A stretch of 64,000 nucleotides of DNA from Entomobacter blattae (lineage in GTDB: Bacteria; Pseudomonadota; Alphaproteobacteria; Acetobacterales; Acetobacteraceae), in NCBI RefSeq assembly GCF_014672835.1, contig NZ_CP060244.1, positions 909,001 through 973,000 on the forward strand, in the 5' to 3' direction. Both the position numbers and the translations under genes were made by a program. Within the stretch, counting starts at the first letter, position 1. Each line of letters starts with the position of its first letter. The notes under the pieces are model-generated. The model saw only the letters and a program-made list of their open reading frames with translations. It made no database searches and was not told where the DNA came from. This document shows positions 18,078-28,812 of this stretch, piece after piece.

Positions 18078-18231
18078 TTCCGAAAGAGGGTCTGGCCGGC
18101 CCGCATATTAGTATTTACAAGAGTATCAAGTCCGGGTTCGTAAATGGGAATTTCCCCATTTTGTAGGGCATATAACCGTTGCGGGGTATTTTCTACAACG
18201 TGAACCTCGTGGCCGACTTAAAGATTCAGGA
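18078..18231 (-). pseudogene. Truncated copy of the ugd 5' region
   Basis: About 154 bases match 37316-37469 of the intact UDP-glucose dehydrogenase gene in the same orientation, with fewer than ten differences. They cover codons for the loop after the Rossmann motif (YALQNGEIPIYEPGLDTLVN) but neither the start nor the catalytic part. The match stops abruptly on both sides. The parent gene is 19 kb away in this window. Confidence 0.9.
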
Positions 18232-19075
18232 TTCTCTGACCTTTGATGGGAGATCTTCGATGGGGCTCAACCGGTTTTTTGTAACATGACCACGGAGGAG
18301 GTGTGACTACTTTAACCTTTGTGTTTTCCAAGCCAAACTGAAGGCACTCTGGTATCCCCACGTAAAGCAGCAAAGAAAAAACTCTGGCACGGGTTTGTTA
18401 AGAATAAGAGCCAGGATGTGGATATGATGCAGATCGAAAAAGCTAGCTTATATCCAGTATAACACACCGAAAATTCAACTCCATCAGCTTCTCTCTAGAG
18501 CCAATATAGAGTTTGTAAACTGTTTTACGGAAAATGATCATTTCTTTTCGGTGCTTCTGTTTCTATATGCGTAAGCCTATAGCCATCTGTTGCAATAGTC
18601 CTGAGCATTTTTCCCATAGGCCTTCAGCAACATGCCAATAAATTCCATTTAGATAATAATGTGCCTCTGCGGTTGATAGGGCAAAACATGATGGATCAGC
18701 TGGCGGATATTGTCGGTTGGCCTTAATAAAAACATTCCTGTACCCCTCTTCTCGACATAATCAGCTTTTCATCCGTAAACCGGTAGAGGCCCGGTCGCTC
18801 GCGGTTATAACCTTTCTATAAAAACCGATCCCAGGTTAGGCTGATCATTGCTATCCCTGTGTTTGGCAAACTGTATACACAATATTAAAGATCTGATAGA
18901 CGTTGTTGATTCTTATATTCCGCAACCATAACGCCCTGTTGATCGTTCATTTTTATGCCAATTGAAGACATTTTCTCGATTTCTGGCCATGCCCTTTAGG
19001 GACCACTCACTCTTTGATAAGGAAGGGCGGAGGTGAAGCTTTTTTCTGCCCGATGAAGGGTGAAAAATGTCTGAC

Positions 19076-19200
19076 TGTGATGATGAAGGTGATATTGTTG
19101 GTATTCGTGATACTGTTAAAACGACTGTAACGGGCGTTGAAATGTTCCGTAAGTTGCTTGATCGCGGAGAGGCTGGTGATAATATGGGGGCTCTGCGTTT
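19076..19200 (+). pseudogene. Fragment of elongation factor Tu (domain 2)
   Basis: The translation [19 protein letters not shown] then [15 protein letters not shown] matches the second domain of EF-Tu around residues 225-265. There is no start of its own and no neighbouring part of the gene. Codon choice is still like that of a highly expressed gene, so the copy is probably young. No intact tuf lies in this window. Confidence 0.88.
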
Positions 19201-20201
19201 TTTACATTTCCATTTTGTATTATTACTATGCGTGTTGGTACAGAATTATGAATAGGATCTTTCTTGAAGATACGGGGTTATTCGTAATTTTTTAAGGTGG
19301 TGAGATTTTGTCACAAAACCCAATAAGAATAAGCAGGCATTTTGGCCTGTAGGGGTAAGAAAGCATAGCTTGTTTAGGGAATAAGCTCTTTTAAGGGTTA
19401 GCAGAGGCCAATATAGGGCTATCGATAAACCCATTGGGTCGCTAAAAATGGTCATTTCGAGGGGATCATTTTCTAGCCAGAAAGTACAGGTGATATCTGT
19501 TGTACCTTCCAGATATTGGCTCCCACTATCAAGTCAAGCTTTCAATGCGAGTTGTTGACCAGCAGAGCGGTAAAGATATCAGCAAGGAAGTTGGCGCCAA
19601 ACCTACCTGTACGCGGGAATAACCCATTGTAACAAGGGTATGGAGGCGGTATTCTATGGTTGTTATCCCTATTCAAAGCTGGTTTTGCTTGTGTATGGGG
19701 TATAACCTCCATAGGGTTTCAAAGGGTCTGTTTTGCTCTAAGGGGCGTAAAAGGGAATGAGAGCGATCAATACGATTCGCATAGGAGGCATTGAGGTTCT
19801 ACCTTTAATTGAAAAAAGTAAAGGACGTTGGCCGAAAGGGTATGGGTCCTTCTCTGGTGATCTTAATAATGGATAATGGTCGCTTGTGGTAATGGCACTT
19901 TGGAGCCCATCACCGATATGGTGGGAAAACTGTCTTCCTGAGTAAGTTTTTTCTTGTTTTTTTAAGGCTTTTTTTCAAGGTTTCCAGTTTGGCAACAGTT
20001 GTTGTTTTTGTTTTGTGTTCAAGCTGCTCGGATGAGAGGAAATGAAGCCAGTCATTAAAATAGACCAAGAAGAGGGGTTAGTGTAAAAAGCTCACATCCT
20101 CATTCTTGGTCTTCTTAAACCCAATGATCATTAGACCCCAGTGATAATCAAGTCTAGATCATAGTGTAATAAGATAATGATAATCAAAATTTGTGGACAG
20201 A

Positions 20202-20828
20202 TTATTTCTGAGGGGCTTCTGCCACTTCCATAGGCATGGATTTGGAATCGATTTTAGAGATCACCACATGCCCTGTCCCTCGGCGTAATATGCCAAGTTT
20301 GACAGCGGCGTTGCGGGAAAGGTCAATAATACGGCCACGGATATAGGGCCCACGATCGGTAATGGTTACGATGATGGAGCGCCCTGTATCGGGTGATTGA
20401 ACCATAACCTTTGTCCCAAAAGGCAGAGTACGGTGGGCTGCTGTAAGCTGCTGACGGCCGTGTGGAAACCTGCCAGTATACCAACTAGCTCCTCCCGTTT
20501 GGGACCATTTGGAGTTTTGGACTGCCGTTGAAAGAGCCTCATCTGAATCGGTAGAGGATTCTGTAGGATCGTTAGGAAGAAAATTGTTTGCTTGGGGAGA
20601 AGAGAAGTGTTTTTTTACACTTTCTGCCCATGGGGTATGAACGGCAGAACTAGACCCAGCAACGGGGTTGCTGTAAAGGGTTGAGGCGTGCGCATGATGG
20701 TGATGAAAGGTTAGGGCAGTTCCCGCAGCAAGTAAGCCAAAAGCAAGGGTTTTACCGGATATTTTTTTATAGACAAGGTGTGCTGCTGAATAAGCTGTTC
20801 CGTACCAATTTGTCACTGTTCCATTCAC
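20202..20828 (-). CDS. RlpA-like septal lytic transglycosylase domain protein
   Basis: RlpA cleaves naked glycan strands at the septum in some bacteria. The 208-residue protein has an N-terminal export signal (about residues 24-48, ending HAHAS; no lipobox Cys), a low-complexity linker, and a double-psi beta-barrel domain from about residue 112. Motifs include GGASWYTGRFPHGRQQLTA, LPFGTKVMV, the catalytic-type TITDRGPY (Asp) and IDLSRNAAVKLGI. There is no SPOR domain, so septal targeting as in E. coli is not shown. ATG 20826-20828 is the only plausible start. The gene is isolated; remnants lie on both sides. Confidence 0.88.
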   Translation of the reverse strand: MNGTVTNWYGTAYSAAHLVYKKISGKTLAFGLLAAGTALTFHHHHAHASTLYSNPVAGSSSAVHTPWAESVKKHFSSPQANNFLPNDPTESSTDSDEALSTAVQNSKWSQTGGASWYTGRFPHGRQQLTAAHRTLPFGTKVMVQSPDTGRSIIVTITDRGPYIRGRIIDLSRNAAVKLGILRRGTGHVVISKIDSKSMPMEVAEAPQK

Positions 20829-21459
20829 TTGTTCTGTTTATTGTTGGTAATTTAATGCCTTATAAAACAGAAAAAATCAACATAAATATTGAAAAGGTTA
20901 ATATTGGGGGATGAATTGTTCGTTATTTATGGGGAGTATTATGGAGGAAGGACAGAGAAAACAGTATTTTTTTGGTTTCATAGGAATGTGGAAATATTAT
21001 GGTTTTTTTATATTAATACTTTGTTACTAAATTTTTATTAGGTGTTTTACTTTACTATTAAAGAAAACAAGACAAATGTTTATAACAGAGAGCATATGGT
21101 TTTTTTTAAGAAAATGTATGGTTTTTCAAGAGAACGTAAACGTATAGGTTTTGTTGATCTTGATAGAATAATGCCTCATGAGTTATTGGGTTAACACCAC
21201 GTCTGCCGCAGCTGTCGTTTGCAAGCTTTTTAGATCTTTCCCATTATCCTACGCTCATGAATGGCTTCAGCAAAACGACTTTATACCCCCCCAGATACCC
21301 CCCAGGGTGAAACTATTTCATGTGCAGCAGCGCGTCATACAGTGGATTCATGCCCTATCACGCATAATTTCCCATCCCAGAAAACAATTGCGGCTATTAC
21401 TCACCCTGCCATAATAAAGGGCCTTCTTTGTGAGGCGTTTCAATTCTCTCTATCTCCAA

Positions 21460-21660
21460 ACTTTCCGGTAGACATTATGCTCACGTTGATTGTCCTGGTC
21501 GCTGACTACGTGAAAAATATGATTACGGGTGCTGCGCAGATGGACGGCGCTATTCTGGTGGTTTCTGCTGCAGATGGTCCAATGCCTCAAACGCGTAAAC
21601 ACATTCTTCTGGCCTGTCAGGTGGGGGTTCCTGCTTTAGTGGTCTTTATGGCTCCCCTTT
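21460..21660 (+). pseudogene. Fragment of elongation factor Tu (GTPase domain)
   Basis: Read across a 2-nt deletion, it gives HYAHVDCPG, then [16 protein letters not shown] and [19 protein letters not shown], ending at GVPALVVFM. This is the G3 region of EF-Tu. The deletion falls in the codons for the conserved His of DCPGHAD, so the fragment cannot function. After VVFM the similarity stops. It is a different part of tuf from the piece at 19.1 kb. Confidence 0.92.
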
Positions 21661-22019
21661 ATCCTAGTTTGCGGCTTAGCCTAGCGCCTTATCTTGAAGT
21701 TCTTTCTAGGAGGTTATCAGCACTTGAGCCGAGGAGCTTACCGGTAAAAGTACGGGGGTCGTGGTGTGACGGTTATCCGATCCATTAAGGAAATCACTAA
21801 CACGCTATGAACATAATTCAAACATCATGCCACAGCCTTCAGCGCATAAAAATACGCCCAAAAAATATTCACAATAAAAAACTAATTAAAAATCATAAAA
21901 AAAGAAAAGAAAAACATCTCTCAGAAGCAGAGAGAATGCTTGTCTTGTAGACAACGTTATTCTAATAAATCTAAATAATAATGTTGTATAATAGTTTGGC
22001 TAGGGGGGAGAGGTCTCCC

Positions 22020-22262
22020 CTAAAAATGTTGGGATAGGCCTGCGAGAATAGTTCGCCTGAGCCCATATTGGGGAGCACCTACGCCTGTTCCGTCACGGAG
22101 TTTATAGGTGTGATCAAGGATATTAATAACATCCAGGCGAATTTGTGTGTTCTTTAGGAAAGATGTGGCGAACAGGTCTTTAAAGGTCTGAACTGCTGAA
22201 AAATTAAAGCTCACATAAGCAGGTAAAGAGGAGCCATTAGGAGTAGCACCGTCTTTTCTGAG
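22020..22262 (-). pseudogene. C-terminal end of a TonB-dependent receptor gene
   Basis: The open frame encodes about 80 residues with LPAYVSFNFSAVQTF, RLDVINILDHTYKLRDG and a closing YGLRRTILAGLSQHF. This is the last pair of beta-strands of an outer-membrane TonB receptor, ending in the expected Phe. The plug and the rest of the barrel are missing, so it is a remnant. The stop codon overlaps the hairpin at 22001-22027, which may be the original transcription end. Confidence 0.82.
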
Positions 22263-22630
22263 ACCACTACTTATGCAAGACCAAAAGACCGTTAAAGATA
22301 TTTAAAGATATAAAGGACGTTATGGGGAGCTCTTTAAAAATGAAAAATGATGATTGAGGATGGCAGGGTTGAACCGTTGAGCTTCTCGTTTTAAACAGGT
22401 TTGAACGTCTTGTTTTAAAGAGGTTCTGTGTGCTCCCATTAAAGGGATCTTGTTATAAAGCATTGTGGTGTAGGGTGGACATGGCTGGAAAATTGCACGT
22501 GAACAAAAATAAACCCTCTTGCCAAACAATTTATTTACGGGAATTCTTACAACAGGATTGAAAAATATTAACGGCGGTCTGTTTTGCACTTGGAAGTCGC
22601 CGGCAGACATGATAGGAGCCACATTGGAAC

Positions 22631-23083
22631 ATGCTACCTTCTTTAATTGCTGTATTGAATGGCCCTAACCTGAATATGCTGGGGCTACGCCAGCCAGAGG
22701 TTTATGGGCGAGCAACGCTGGATGATGTGGAGCAGCTTTGTGCGCAGGCTGCAGAACGGCTTGATGTGGCGATTGATTTTCGCCAAACTAACAGTGAAGG
22801 AGAGTTGGTGTCCTGGGTGCAGGAATGTCGAGGGCGTGCTAAGGGAATAGTCATTAACCCGGCGGCATTGACCCACACATCTGTCGCGCTGATGGATGCC
22901 CTGCTCTCGGTTGACTTGCCGGTGATAGAGGTGCACTTGTCAAATATTCACCGCAGGGAGGAATTTCGTCACTATTCCTATGTATCGCTCATGGCTACTG
23001 GGGTGATATGTGGTTTGGGTATTCGTGGGTATGCTTTGGCCTTAACGGCTATGGCTGATCTTATTTTGGATGAGGAAAATTAA
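22631..23083 (+). CDS. aroQ: 3-dehydroquinate dehydratase, type II
   Basis: Third step of the shikimate pathway: dehydration of 3-dehydroquinate. At 150 residues it has the normal type II length. It opens with IAVLNGPNLNMLGLRQPEVYG (split here for length; catalytic Tyr in EVYG), followed by FRQTNSEGELVSW, NPAALTHTSVALMDAL and PVIEVHLSNIHRREEFRH with the catalytic His. ATG 22631 has GGAG at 22616-22619. The stop overlaps the accB start (TAATG), so aroQ-accB-accC form a translationally coupled operon, a common order in alphaproteobacteria. A decayed copy of its first 150 bases follows the operon at about 24929. Confidence 0.97.
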   Translation: MLPSLIAVLNGPNLNMLGLRQPEVYGRATLDDVEQLCAQAAERLDVAIDFRQTNSEGELVSWVQECRGRAKGIVINPAALTHTSVALMDALLSVDLPVIEVHLSNIHRREEFRHYSYVSLMATGVICGLGIRGYALALTAMADLILDEEN

Positions 23084-23571
23084 TGAGCCACCCGCTCGTA
23101 GATGCAGAAACCATTCGTGCTTTGGCCAACGTCCTGACAGAAACAGGGCTTACAGAAATAGAGGTTGAAAACAAATACGGCCGTATCAGGGTTGCGCGCA
23201 CTTTGGGGCAACCTGGGGGACAGGTGGGTGGTGGGGCTTTCCCTGCTCCTGTCAGTGTACCTGTCGCTGAACCCTCGTCCGCGCCAGCAGCATCGGCAAG
23301 CGCTTCAGCCCCCGCTCCAGGGGATTATAGCCATAATACCAACGCCATTACCAGCCCCATGGTAGGGATTGCCTATCTCTCCCCTGATCCTTCCTCTGCA
23401 CCCTTTGTAAATGAAGGCCAAGAGGTGAAGGAGGGGCAAACCCTCATGCTGATTGAGGCTATGAAAACCTTCAACCAGATTAAATCACCTCGCACGGGGC
23501 GGGTTACCAAGGTTTTGGTCACTTCTGGGGCACCGGTGGAGTTTGGCGAAGCTTTGATGATTGTAGAATAA
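23083..23571 (+). CDS. accB: Biotin carboxyl carrier protein of acetyl-CoA carboxylase
   Basis: It carries biotin between the carboxylase and transferase halves of acetyl-CoA carboxylase in fatty acid synthesis. The 162 residues comprise an N-terminal recognition part, an Ala/Pro/Ser-rich flexible linker (about residues 45-82), and a biotinyl domain with [10 protein letters not shown] and the biotinylation motif [11 protein letters not shown] (lysine near residue 128). Both ends overlap the neighbours by one base (TAATG), indicating coupled translation with aroQ and accC. Confidence 0.97.
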   Translation: MSHPLVDAETIRALANVLTETGLTEIEVENKYGRIRVARTLGQPGGQVGGGAFPAPVSVPVAEPSSAPAASASASAPAPGDYSHNTNAITSPMVGIAYLSPDPSSAPFVNEGQEVKEGQTLMLIEAMKTFNQIKSPRTGRVTKVLVTSGAPVEFGEALMIVE

Positions 23572-24911
23572 TGTTCAACAAGATTCTTATCGCAAATAGG
23601 GGCGAGATCGCTCTACGGATATTAAGGGCCTGCCGTGAGTTGGGTATTAAGACTGTAGCCGTACACTCTACAGCCGATTCAGAGGCCATGCATGTGCGGT
23701 TGGCTGATGAAAGTGTCTGTATCGGGCCGCCTGCTTCAAAAGAGAGTTATTTGAATGTGGCAGCCATCTTGACAGCAGCGACCATCACCGGGGCAGATGC
23801 CATTCACCCTGGCTATGGCTTCCTTTCAGAGAATGCAGCTTTTGCCGAAACAGTGGAGGCCCATGGCATTACCTTTATTGGCCCTACGGCCGAGCATATT
23901 CGTGTTATGGGGGATAAAATTGCCGCCAAGGCGGTGATGGGTAAGCTGGGCGTTCCTTTAGTGCCGGGGTCAGATGGGGCTTTGCCTGATTTGGCTCATG
24001 CCGTAAAGGTTGCCGAGCATATTGGCTATCCTGTCTTGATTAAGGCAGCAGCTGGCGGTGGGGGGCGTGGCATGAAGGTGGCCCAAACCCCTGCCGAATT
24101 GCCAGAGGCCTGGAGCGTGGCCCGAACTGAGGCCCAAGCAGCTTTTGGTAATGCTGAAGTCTATATGGAAAAATATCTTGATAATCCCCGCCATATTGAA
24201 TTACAGATTCTGGCCGATAATTATGGTCACGTTGTTCATTTTGGCGAACGGGACTGCTCGTTGCAGCGCCGCCACCAGAAGTTGTTGGAGGAGGCAGGCT
24301 CCCCCGCTATTACTGAGCAGGAGCGCGATACGATAGGCCATTCTGCAACGGAAGCCTTAAAAGGGTTAGGGTACCGTAATGCCGGCACGCTGGAGTTTTT
24401 ATACCAAGATGGGCAGTTTTGCTTTATTGAAATGAATACTCGCTTACAGGTCGAGCACCCCGTTACCGAAATGGTCTGCGGGATAGATCTGGTTAAAGAG
24501 CAAATCCGCATTGCTGCTGGAGAGCCCCTGGGGTACGAGCAGGAAGATATTGTTTTTAGTGGCCATGCCATTGAATGCCGTATTAATGCGGAAGATCCGG
24601 TTAATTTTATGCCGATGCCAGGTGAGGTTACGGTGTTCCACCCCCCAGGGGGGCTCGGTGTACGGATCGATAGTGCCCTTTATACGGGTTATAAGGTCCC
24701 CCCTTATTATGATAGTATGGTTGCCAAGCTGATTGTACATGCTCCAAGCCGGCCAGAGGCCATTGCCCGCATGCGGCGGGCCTTGGCTGAATTTGCCATT
24801 GGAGGCATAAAAACGGTTATTCCTCTCCATGAAAAGATCCTGAAAGATCCCCAATTTCAGGCCGGTGAGTATTCCATTCATTGGTTAGAGCATTTTGTCG
24901 CCAAGGGCTAA
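23571..24911 (+). CDS. accC: Biotin carboxylase subunit of acetyl-CoA carboxylase
   Basis: It uses ATP and bicarbonate to carboxylate biotin on AccB. The 446 residues match the family length. Seen in order: [20 protein letters not shown] (biotin carboxylase N-terminal domain), [32 protein letters not shown], the ATP-grasp glycine loop [31 protein letters not shown], and [18 protein letters not shown] with metal-binding Glu and catalytic Arg residues. It is the last gene of the coupled aroQ-accB-accC operon. No clear intrinsic terminator follows; the next DNA is the decayed aroQ copy. Confidence 0.98.
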   Translation: MFNKILIANRGEIALRILRACRELGIKTVAVHSTADSEAMHVRLADESVCIGPPASKESYLNVAAILTAATITGADAIHPGYGFLSENAAFAETVEAHGITFIGPTAEHIRVMGDKIAAKAVMGKLGVPLVPGSDGALPDLAHAVKVAEHIGYPVLIKAAAGGGGRGMKVAQTPAELPEAWSVARTEAQAAFGNAEVYMEKYLDNPRHIELQILADNYGHVVHFGERDCSLQRRHQKLLEEAGSPAITEQERDTIGHSATEALKGLGYRNAGTLEFLYQDGQFCFIEMNTRLQVEHPVTEMVCGIDLVKEQIRIAAGEPLGYEQEDIVFSGHAIECRINAEDPVNFMPMPGEVTVFHPPGGLGVRIDSALYTGYKVPPYYDSMVAKLIVHAPSRPEAIARMRRALAEFAIGGIKTVIPLHEKILKDPQFQAGEYSIHWLEHFVAKG

Positions 24912-24928
24912 AAGGAGCAACGAAGGCA

Positions 24929-25101
24929 TTATTGAATGACTCTAACCTGAACAGGCAATCTGAATAGGCAACTTGAATAGGTTTGGGGCTATACCAGCCA
25001 GAGATGTACCGGTGTGGTTAAAGCTGGATGATGAGGAACAGGTTTGTGCGAGACTGTAGCAGGCTGTAGAACGGCTTGATGGGGCGATAGATTTTCGCAC
25101 T
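24929..25101 (+). pseudogene. Decayed copy of the aroQ 5' region
   Basis: Starting with TATTGAATG and ending with GATAGATTTTCGC, this stretch follows 22650-22790 of intact aroQ in the same orientation, with many substitutions, indels and an internal 13-bp repeat (GAATAGGCAACTT type) that replaces the NMLGL codons. It is the most diverged of the remnants with a parent in the window, so the fragments differ in age. From 24912 to 25551 nothing else is seen except the 15-bp array at 25311-25355. Confidence 0.82.
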
Positions 25102-25310
25102 TGAATGGTAATCCCATAAGGATACCTCCAATCTACCCCAAGGATATTTCTAGTCATTCCTTTTTCAGCGAAGAGGGAGCCTCTTTCTTTTAAAAAAATC
25201 CCTGCACTTTTCTTTTTCCTGCGTTCTTCTTTTTAAGATCTGTGCTTGTTTAATATTTGTCCCTATGCTTTTTCTTTCAGGCCTTTTGGTTTCCCACCTG
25301 GTTTTTATCC

Positions 25311-25355
25311 ATGATCAACCCACCTATGATCAACCCACCTATGATCAATCTACCG
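25311..25355. repeat. Three 15-bp tandem units
   Basis: Units ATGATCAACCCACCT, an identical second copy, and a third with three changes. They lie in the spacer between accC and apt and have no coding context that I can identify. Confidence 0.9.
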
Positions 25356-25551
25356 ATGAGCACTCTAACAGGCACAAGAGAATAGCCCCACGAACTGAAT
25401 TATTTTTGCAGTGTCCATGGATACAGCCTAAGAGCCTAAGATACAACCTAACGGATAAGCACCATTATTTCTTAATTATTTCTTAGAAAAAATTATCTAA
25501 AATGGTGTACGGCTTCAGTGCTGTTTTATCATCTTAATCGTCATATTGTGC

Positions 25552-26082
25552 TTAATCATCATATTGTAATAAGGAAACCACTTCTGTTTCCAGGGCCTTG
25601 CGGCCGTTTAGGGCCATCAGCTCTACCATAACAGCGCAGCCAACCACATCAGCACCAGCCTTTTTCAAAAGAGTTACGGCAGCCTGAAGGGTGCCCCCAG
25701 TTGCCAGCAAATCATCGACAACCACAATGCGCTGGTTAGGCGTGATGGCATCGTGCTGAATGTGTAAGCTATCGCTGCCATATTCAAGGTTATAGGAATG
25801 GGAAATGGTTTTTCCTGGGAGTTTCCCGGGTTTTCTCAGCATAAGCATCCCACAGCCCAGGCGCGTTGCCAGAGGGGCCGCAGTAAGAAACCCACGGGAT
25901 TCGATTCCGGCAATAAGGGTGGGGTTCCACTGGCATACCACCGAGGTCATGCGTGCCGTTGCAAGTTGCCAGCCATCGGGGTGTTTTAACAGGCTTGAGA
26001 TATCATAAAACAGGATACCAGGTTTGGGAAAATCCGGTATTTCGCGGATATATTGTTTAAGATCAATAGGGGGAGGGTTCAT
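25552..26082 (-). CDS. apt: Adenine phosphoribosyltransferase
   Basis: It salvages adenine to AMP with PRPP. From ATG 26082 the product has 176 residues, the usual size. It begins IREIPDFPKPGILFYDISSL, typical of Apt, has IAGIESRGFL (flexible loop region) and ends near the PRPP-binding motif RIVVVDDLLATGGTLQAA. The frame is open to 26148 but those extra residues do not belong to the family. It is a single gene with spacers on both sides. Confidence 0.96.
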   Translation of the reverse strand: MNPPPIDLKQYIREIPDFPKPGILFYDISSLLKHPDGWQLATARMTSVVCQWNPTLIAGIESRGFLTAAPLATRLGCGMLMLRKPGKLPGKTISHSYNLEYGSDSLHIQHDAITPNQRIVVVDDLLATGGTLQAAVTLLKKAGADVVGCAVMVELMALNGRKALETEVVSLLQYDD

Positions 26083-27904
26083 GGTAAGGCCCCTGTTAGA
26101 GGTGAGTACAGAAAGCAGAGTTATCGCCCAAAAAATTGGGATAGGCAAGAGGAGGAGATATGGGTGGGCGGTTTTTATGGGGGGAAGGTTCGTTTTCCTT
26201 TTTTGGTCATCTTTTTGGGGCCATAAAGATTATTGACCATGAATGTTATTGATGAGGAAAAAAATCGAGACCTTATGGAATGGGTTGGAATGAAGAGTTT
26301 AGAATCCTGGGTCATCAAATCACTGTTTTTTCGTTGGCGTTGGCGTATGCGAGGCTCATTGAGAGGGGGCTTGGATGTTAGGCTGGCAGTAGTTTTATTT
26401 CTTCACGAGCTAAAGGGCGTTTTTTGGGAATCTGTACCCTTTTTGTTGTAGCGTATTTTGTTATAGCGTAAGAGCAGATTTTCTGCTCTCCGCGGCAGTC
26501 TTAGCGTTTTTGTATGACAGAAATTGACAAAACGCTTCATCCCAAACTTAAAAGCTGCTTACCGCATGGGAAAAGACCAAACTTACACCTGATGTTGAAA
26601 AAAATGCTCATTGAGTTGGCAAACACCCTCACCGATCAGAGCTATTCCAAACAGCTGACCCCAAAAAGATCCTTAAAGCCTATCATTGGATTGAGGACGA
26701 GACATCGCCTAAGCATAATAATGAAGAAGATCATAATAATGAAGAAAGTGACAATAGGAGCGAGCGAACCATGCGCCAAGAAACTATGAACCCAGGAAAC
26801 TATGAATCCAGGAAACCATAAGGCCAGCAAACTATAAGCCCAGAAACCATAAGACCAAGATATGGGTAGCGAGAATGTGTTGCAGTGTGTAAAGGGAATG
26901 GCAGCTTTTGGGGAAAATGCTGTTCTTCTGGAATGAGTAAGTTTTGAGGGTGGCTTTTTTATCCCATCGGGTTATGTTCTTCTGTGGCTGTGGCTATTTT
27001 GTCTTCTAAGGTGGAAAAATTCACCTGACATGGGGGGATGTAGCAATTCATTACGTGGTAACCAAACTCCATTGGCTCCCACCACATGGCTATTACAGGC
27101 AGTAGTAAGAAGGCTCCTTATACTATTTCTTCTACGACAAGCACATCATCTGCCTTACAGGATGGAGTGAAATAAAAATCTTTAAAACTATAGCTTTTTT
27201 GTTCACGCAACATGGCCTCAAAAGGGACAAATGCTGCTTTCGTACAGGCAGATGATATTGTAAAAACATCCGTCTCTTAAAGATTTGTCTCATCGCGTTA
27301 TAAATCGTAACAGATCATCCTTCATTCCCTTTCCCCTGGGAGGGAGGCCTTCTCCAAGACGGCCTCAGGAATAGTCCGACCACCTTCTTGAAAGGGGATT
27401 AGGCCCGTAAGTGCTGAAAGCCCACTCCAGAAATAGGCCTAAATGATAGGGTTCCCTTTTCCATACGCCATTATTTTGGAGATATCCTGAAAGATTCTTA
27501 CAGATGTCATTGGTAAGACAGATGTCATCTGTAAGAGTTCCTGCCACGGTTGGCAGACAGGGGTTGTATGGCGCCTTCATTCTATAGGGCTTCAACAGCT
27601 TTCTTGCATTTGGGGAAAGAGTTTACAAATAGATGCTGAGGCTGATAGGGTTTTTGGGGTCGGTCCTCCATGGTTTGGGTTCAGCTTTAGCCCTTTCAGA
27701 ATAGTTTGAGCAGCTATAAGCAGGAAGCAGGGATAGGAAAATGGAATTTATGGGCAGGCTGCAAGCTTGTGCGTATTTACGGAGAATGCAGCTATATTTT
27801 GCTTCCTACGGGAAAGATAAAAAATATGGGGAGTATAAAAAGAATCAAAAAGTAAAATGGCGGTCAGGTGGATTGGACAATAAAAAAGGTCCATAAAATT
27901 AAAA
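26083..27904. other. 1.8-kb spacer with repeats and eroded sequence
   Basis: No gene can be supported. Repeats seen: an 18-bp doublet (core ATAATAATGAAGAAG) near 26717-26752; five 16-bp units like CCAGGAAACTATGAAT at about 26775-26855; and an 18-bp doublet at 27500-27535 (ACAGATGTCATTGGTAAG). The stretch 27019-27270 is related to sequence near 39.2 kb (listed separately). A short frame 26514-26789 has no recognisable domain. Confidence 0.55.
27019..27270. repeat. Dispersed repeat, related to 39181-39345 in inverted orientation
   Basis: The block GGATGTAGCAATTCATTA, a variable stretch, CCCACCACATGGCTATTACA, then AGAAGGCTCCTTATACT and AGGCAGATGATATTGTAAAA also occurs, with substitutions and a roughly 80-bp size difference, near 39181-39345 on the opposite strand. 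Both copies contain the start of a small frame reading M-(A/T)-ITGS-(S/R)-KKAPYT. I do not recognise the origin; it may be a decayed small gene family or mobile remnant. Confidence 0.65.
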
Positions 27905-28756
27905 TCAGGCCTGAGGTGGGCGTATTGTGCGCATTTTACGCATATATTTTTTCATCCCCCTTTTCCCCCAATATTCCAAAAAAGGCATAAGGGGTGGAAC
28001 CAGGGCGGGGAAACTTAAAGCCAGTCGAGCCCCAATCCCATCAAGAGTGGGAATATAATATTCAAGCTTGCCCTGGCGCAGAGCTTTGAGCACCAAAAGG
28101 GCCACTTGCTCTGGGGTTAAGGGGGCGGCTAAAAAGTTCAGGGGAGTTCCTCCCTCTTGGGCTTCTTTAAACAGCATATCGGTATCGATCGCACCGGGGA
28201 AGATGGAGGAGACACGAATCTGTCTGGCTTGCATTTCCTGTGCAAGGGAAAGGGCATAGCCCCGCAGGCCAAACTTGGTGGCACTGTAGGCAGCACTGCC
28301 CTTTAGAGGCATAATGCCCCCAATAGAGTTAATGAAGAGAATTTTCCCCTTTGGAGCAATATGGGGGAGAAAAGCCTGAGTGAGCTGCAGCGGGGTTGTA
28401 AAATTGACGTTGATCTGTCGGTCATGTTCCTCAGCTGTTAACGTTTCTGCTGGCCCTGGGGTGATGGTGCCGGCATTGTTAATCAGTAGGGAGATATGTC
28501 CCCATTGGCTGGTGATAGCTGTTACAAGTCGGGAGGCGGCCTCTTTTTCAGCAAGATCTTGCAGGAAAAGGCTTGTCTGCTCGGGGAACTGGGCATGGAG
28601 GGCCTCAAGCTTTTGTGGGTTTCTACCGATAAGGCCTACATGGTATCCTTCAGCGATGAGGAGGGGAACAAGGGCATGGCCTACACCGCCGGTTGCCCCA
28701 CTCAGTACAGCCTTTTTAGGGTGGGTTTTTGGGGTTTTGTTAAAAACACTGGTCAT
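27905..28756 (-). CDS. Short-chain dehydrogenase/reductase
   Basis: An NAD(P)-dependent oxidoreductase of about 283 residues from ATG 28756. The classical SDR motifs are intact: VLSGATGGVGHAL (Gly-rich cofactor loop), LLINNAGTI, NSIGGIMPLKGSAAYSATK with the catalytic Ser and Tyr-x3-Lys, and IFPGAIDTDM. The cofactor loop TGGVGHAL with a following GRN suggests NADP. The C-terminal 40 residues contain a hydrophobic segment and a basic end, as in SDRs that associate with the membrane. The substrate is unknown. Its start is about 56 bp after the stop of the AI-2E type transporter on the same strand, so they may be co-transcribed. Confidence 0.88.
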   Translation of the reverse strand: MTSVFNKTPKTHPKKAVLSGATGGVGHALVPLLIAEGYHVGLIGRNPQKLEALHAQFPEQTSLFLQDLAEKEAASRLVTAITSQWGHISLLINNAGTITPGPAETLTAEEHDRQINVNFTTPLQLTQAFLPHIAPKGKILFINSIGGIMPLKGSAAYSATKFGLRGYALSLAQEMQARQIRVSSIFPGAIDTDMLFKEAQEGGTPLNFLAAPLTPEQVALLVLKALRQGKLEYYIPTLDGIGARLALSFPALVPPLMPFLEYWGKRGMKKYMRKMRTIRPPQA

Positions 28757-28812
28757 AAGGGCTTCTGTTTGCAAGGGTAAGGGGGAAAGGGCGTGCTTAA
28801 AGGAGGGAGGGC

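Larger units (their letters stand above)
17951..20201. other. 2.2-kb gene-free stretch with gene remnants
   Basis: No intact gene can be supported. It holds a ugd 5' fragment (18078-18231) and a tuf fragment (19076-19200), each listed separately. The rest shows frequent stops in all frames and no repeat family that I recognise. It reads like strongly eroded former coding DNA. Confidence 0.6.
20829..22630. other. 1.8-kb AT-rich remnant region
   Basis: No intact gene is seen. It contains a tuf fragment (21460-21660), the C-terminal end of a TonB receptor gene (22020-22262), and a GC hairpin at 22001-22027 (GGGGGAGA/TCTCCCC) without a U tract. The part 20860-21170 is very AT-rich. The promoter of the aroQ operon must lie close to the right-hand end. 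Confidence 0.55.

Noticed and set aside
22001-22027. Strong GC hairpin as an intrinsic terminator
   Set aside because: Neither strand has a U tract directly after the stem, so I report it only as a hairpin.
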